Program-made: the position numbers and the translations under genes | Notes under the pieces: generated by a model | Told to the model about the DNA's origin: nothing | Databases searched by the model: none | The model's input: the letters and a program-made list of their open reading frames with translations, nothing else | In this document: one piece after another, positions 5,791 through 5,801 of the stretch | Position numbering within the stretch: the first letter of the stretch is position 1 | Layout of the letters: each line of letters starts with the position of its first letter | Origin: Clostridiales bacterium | GTDB lineage: Bacteria; Bacillota; Clostridia; Oscillospirales; Acutalibacteraceae | DNA length: 5,801 nucleotides | NCBI GenBank assembly: GCA_012522615.1 | Contig: JAAYKB010000075.1 | Location: 1 to 5,801, forward strand | Direction: 5' to 3'

Positions 5791-5801
5791 CGGATGTCTT
5801 A

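Overview
The window looks like a chromosomal housekeeping stretch from an anaerobic Firmicute of class Clostridia, probably near the Oscillospirales. This is inferred from the gene order metG-tatD, from efp followed by a CD1247-type zinc-ribbon protein, from an HrcA/CIRCE heat-shock operator, and from GGAGG-type ribosome binding sites in DNA of medium GC content. Genus or species cannot be read from the sequence. All six genes lie on the + strand. I see no tRNA, rRNA, CRISPR array, insertion sequence or phage gene.

Layout. Positions 1-515 hold the C-terminal third of methionyl-tRNA synthetase, with its tRNA-binding domain. It is followed after 36 bases by tatD (552-1328), a metal-dependent hydrolase/DNase, probably in the same transcript. 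The last bases of tatD hold a good sigma-A-type promoter (1301-1329). It probably drives a lone 293-residue protein (1428-2309) with the fold signature of the 2-oxo acid dehydrogenase E2 / chloramphenicol acetyltransferase family. That protein has no lipoyl domain, and an Asp sits where the catalytic His belongs. A weak AU-rich terminator candidate overlaps its stop codon.

The intergenic region 2310-2459 carries a strong promoter (2377-2405) directly followed by a perfect CIRCE operator (core 2409-2435), and then htpG (2460-4346), the bacterial Hsp90. A clear intrinsic terminator (4363-4398) closes this single-gene heat-shock unit.

A second strong promoter (4444-4472) and a leader of about 100 bases precede efp (4583-5140), encoding elongation factor P. 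A 194-base gap with two small hairpins separates it from a 151-residue acidic protein (5335-5790). That protein has an N-terminal helical domain of the CD1247 type, a four-Cys zinc ribbon and an unusual Cys/His-rich tail.

The shared theme is protein synthesis and quality control: tRNA charging, relief of ribosome stalling and chaperoning. No multi-gene novel system is evident. The points most worth a second look are the E2-like protein lacking its catalytic His, the direct HrcA-type control of htpG, and the uncharacterised metal-binding protein beside efp.
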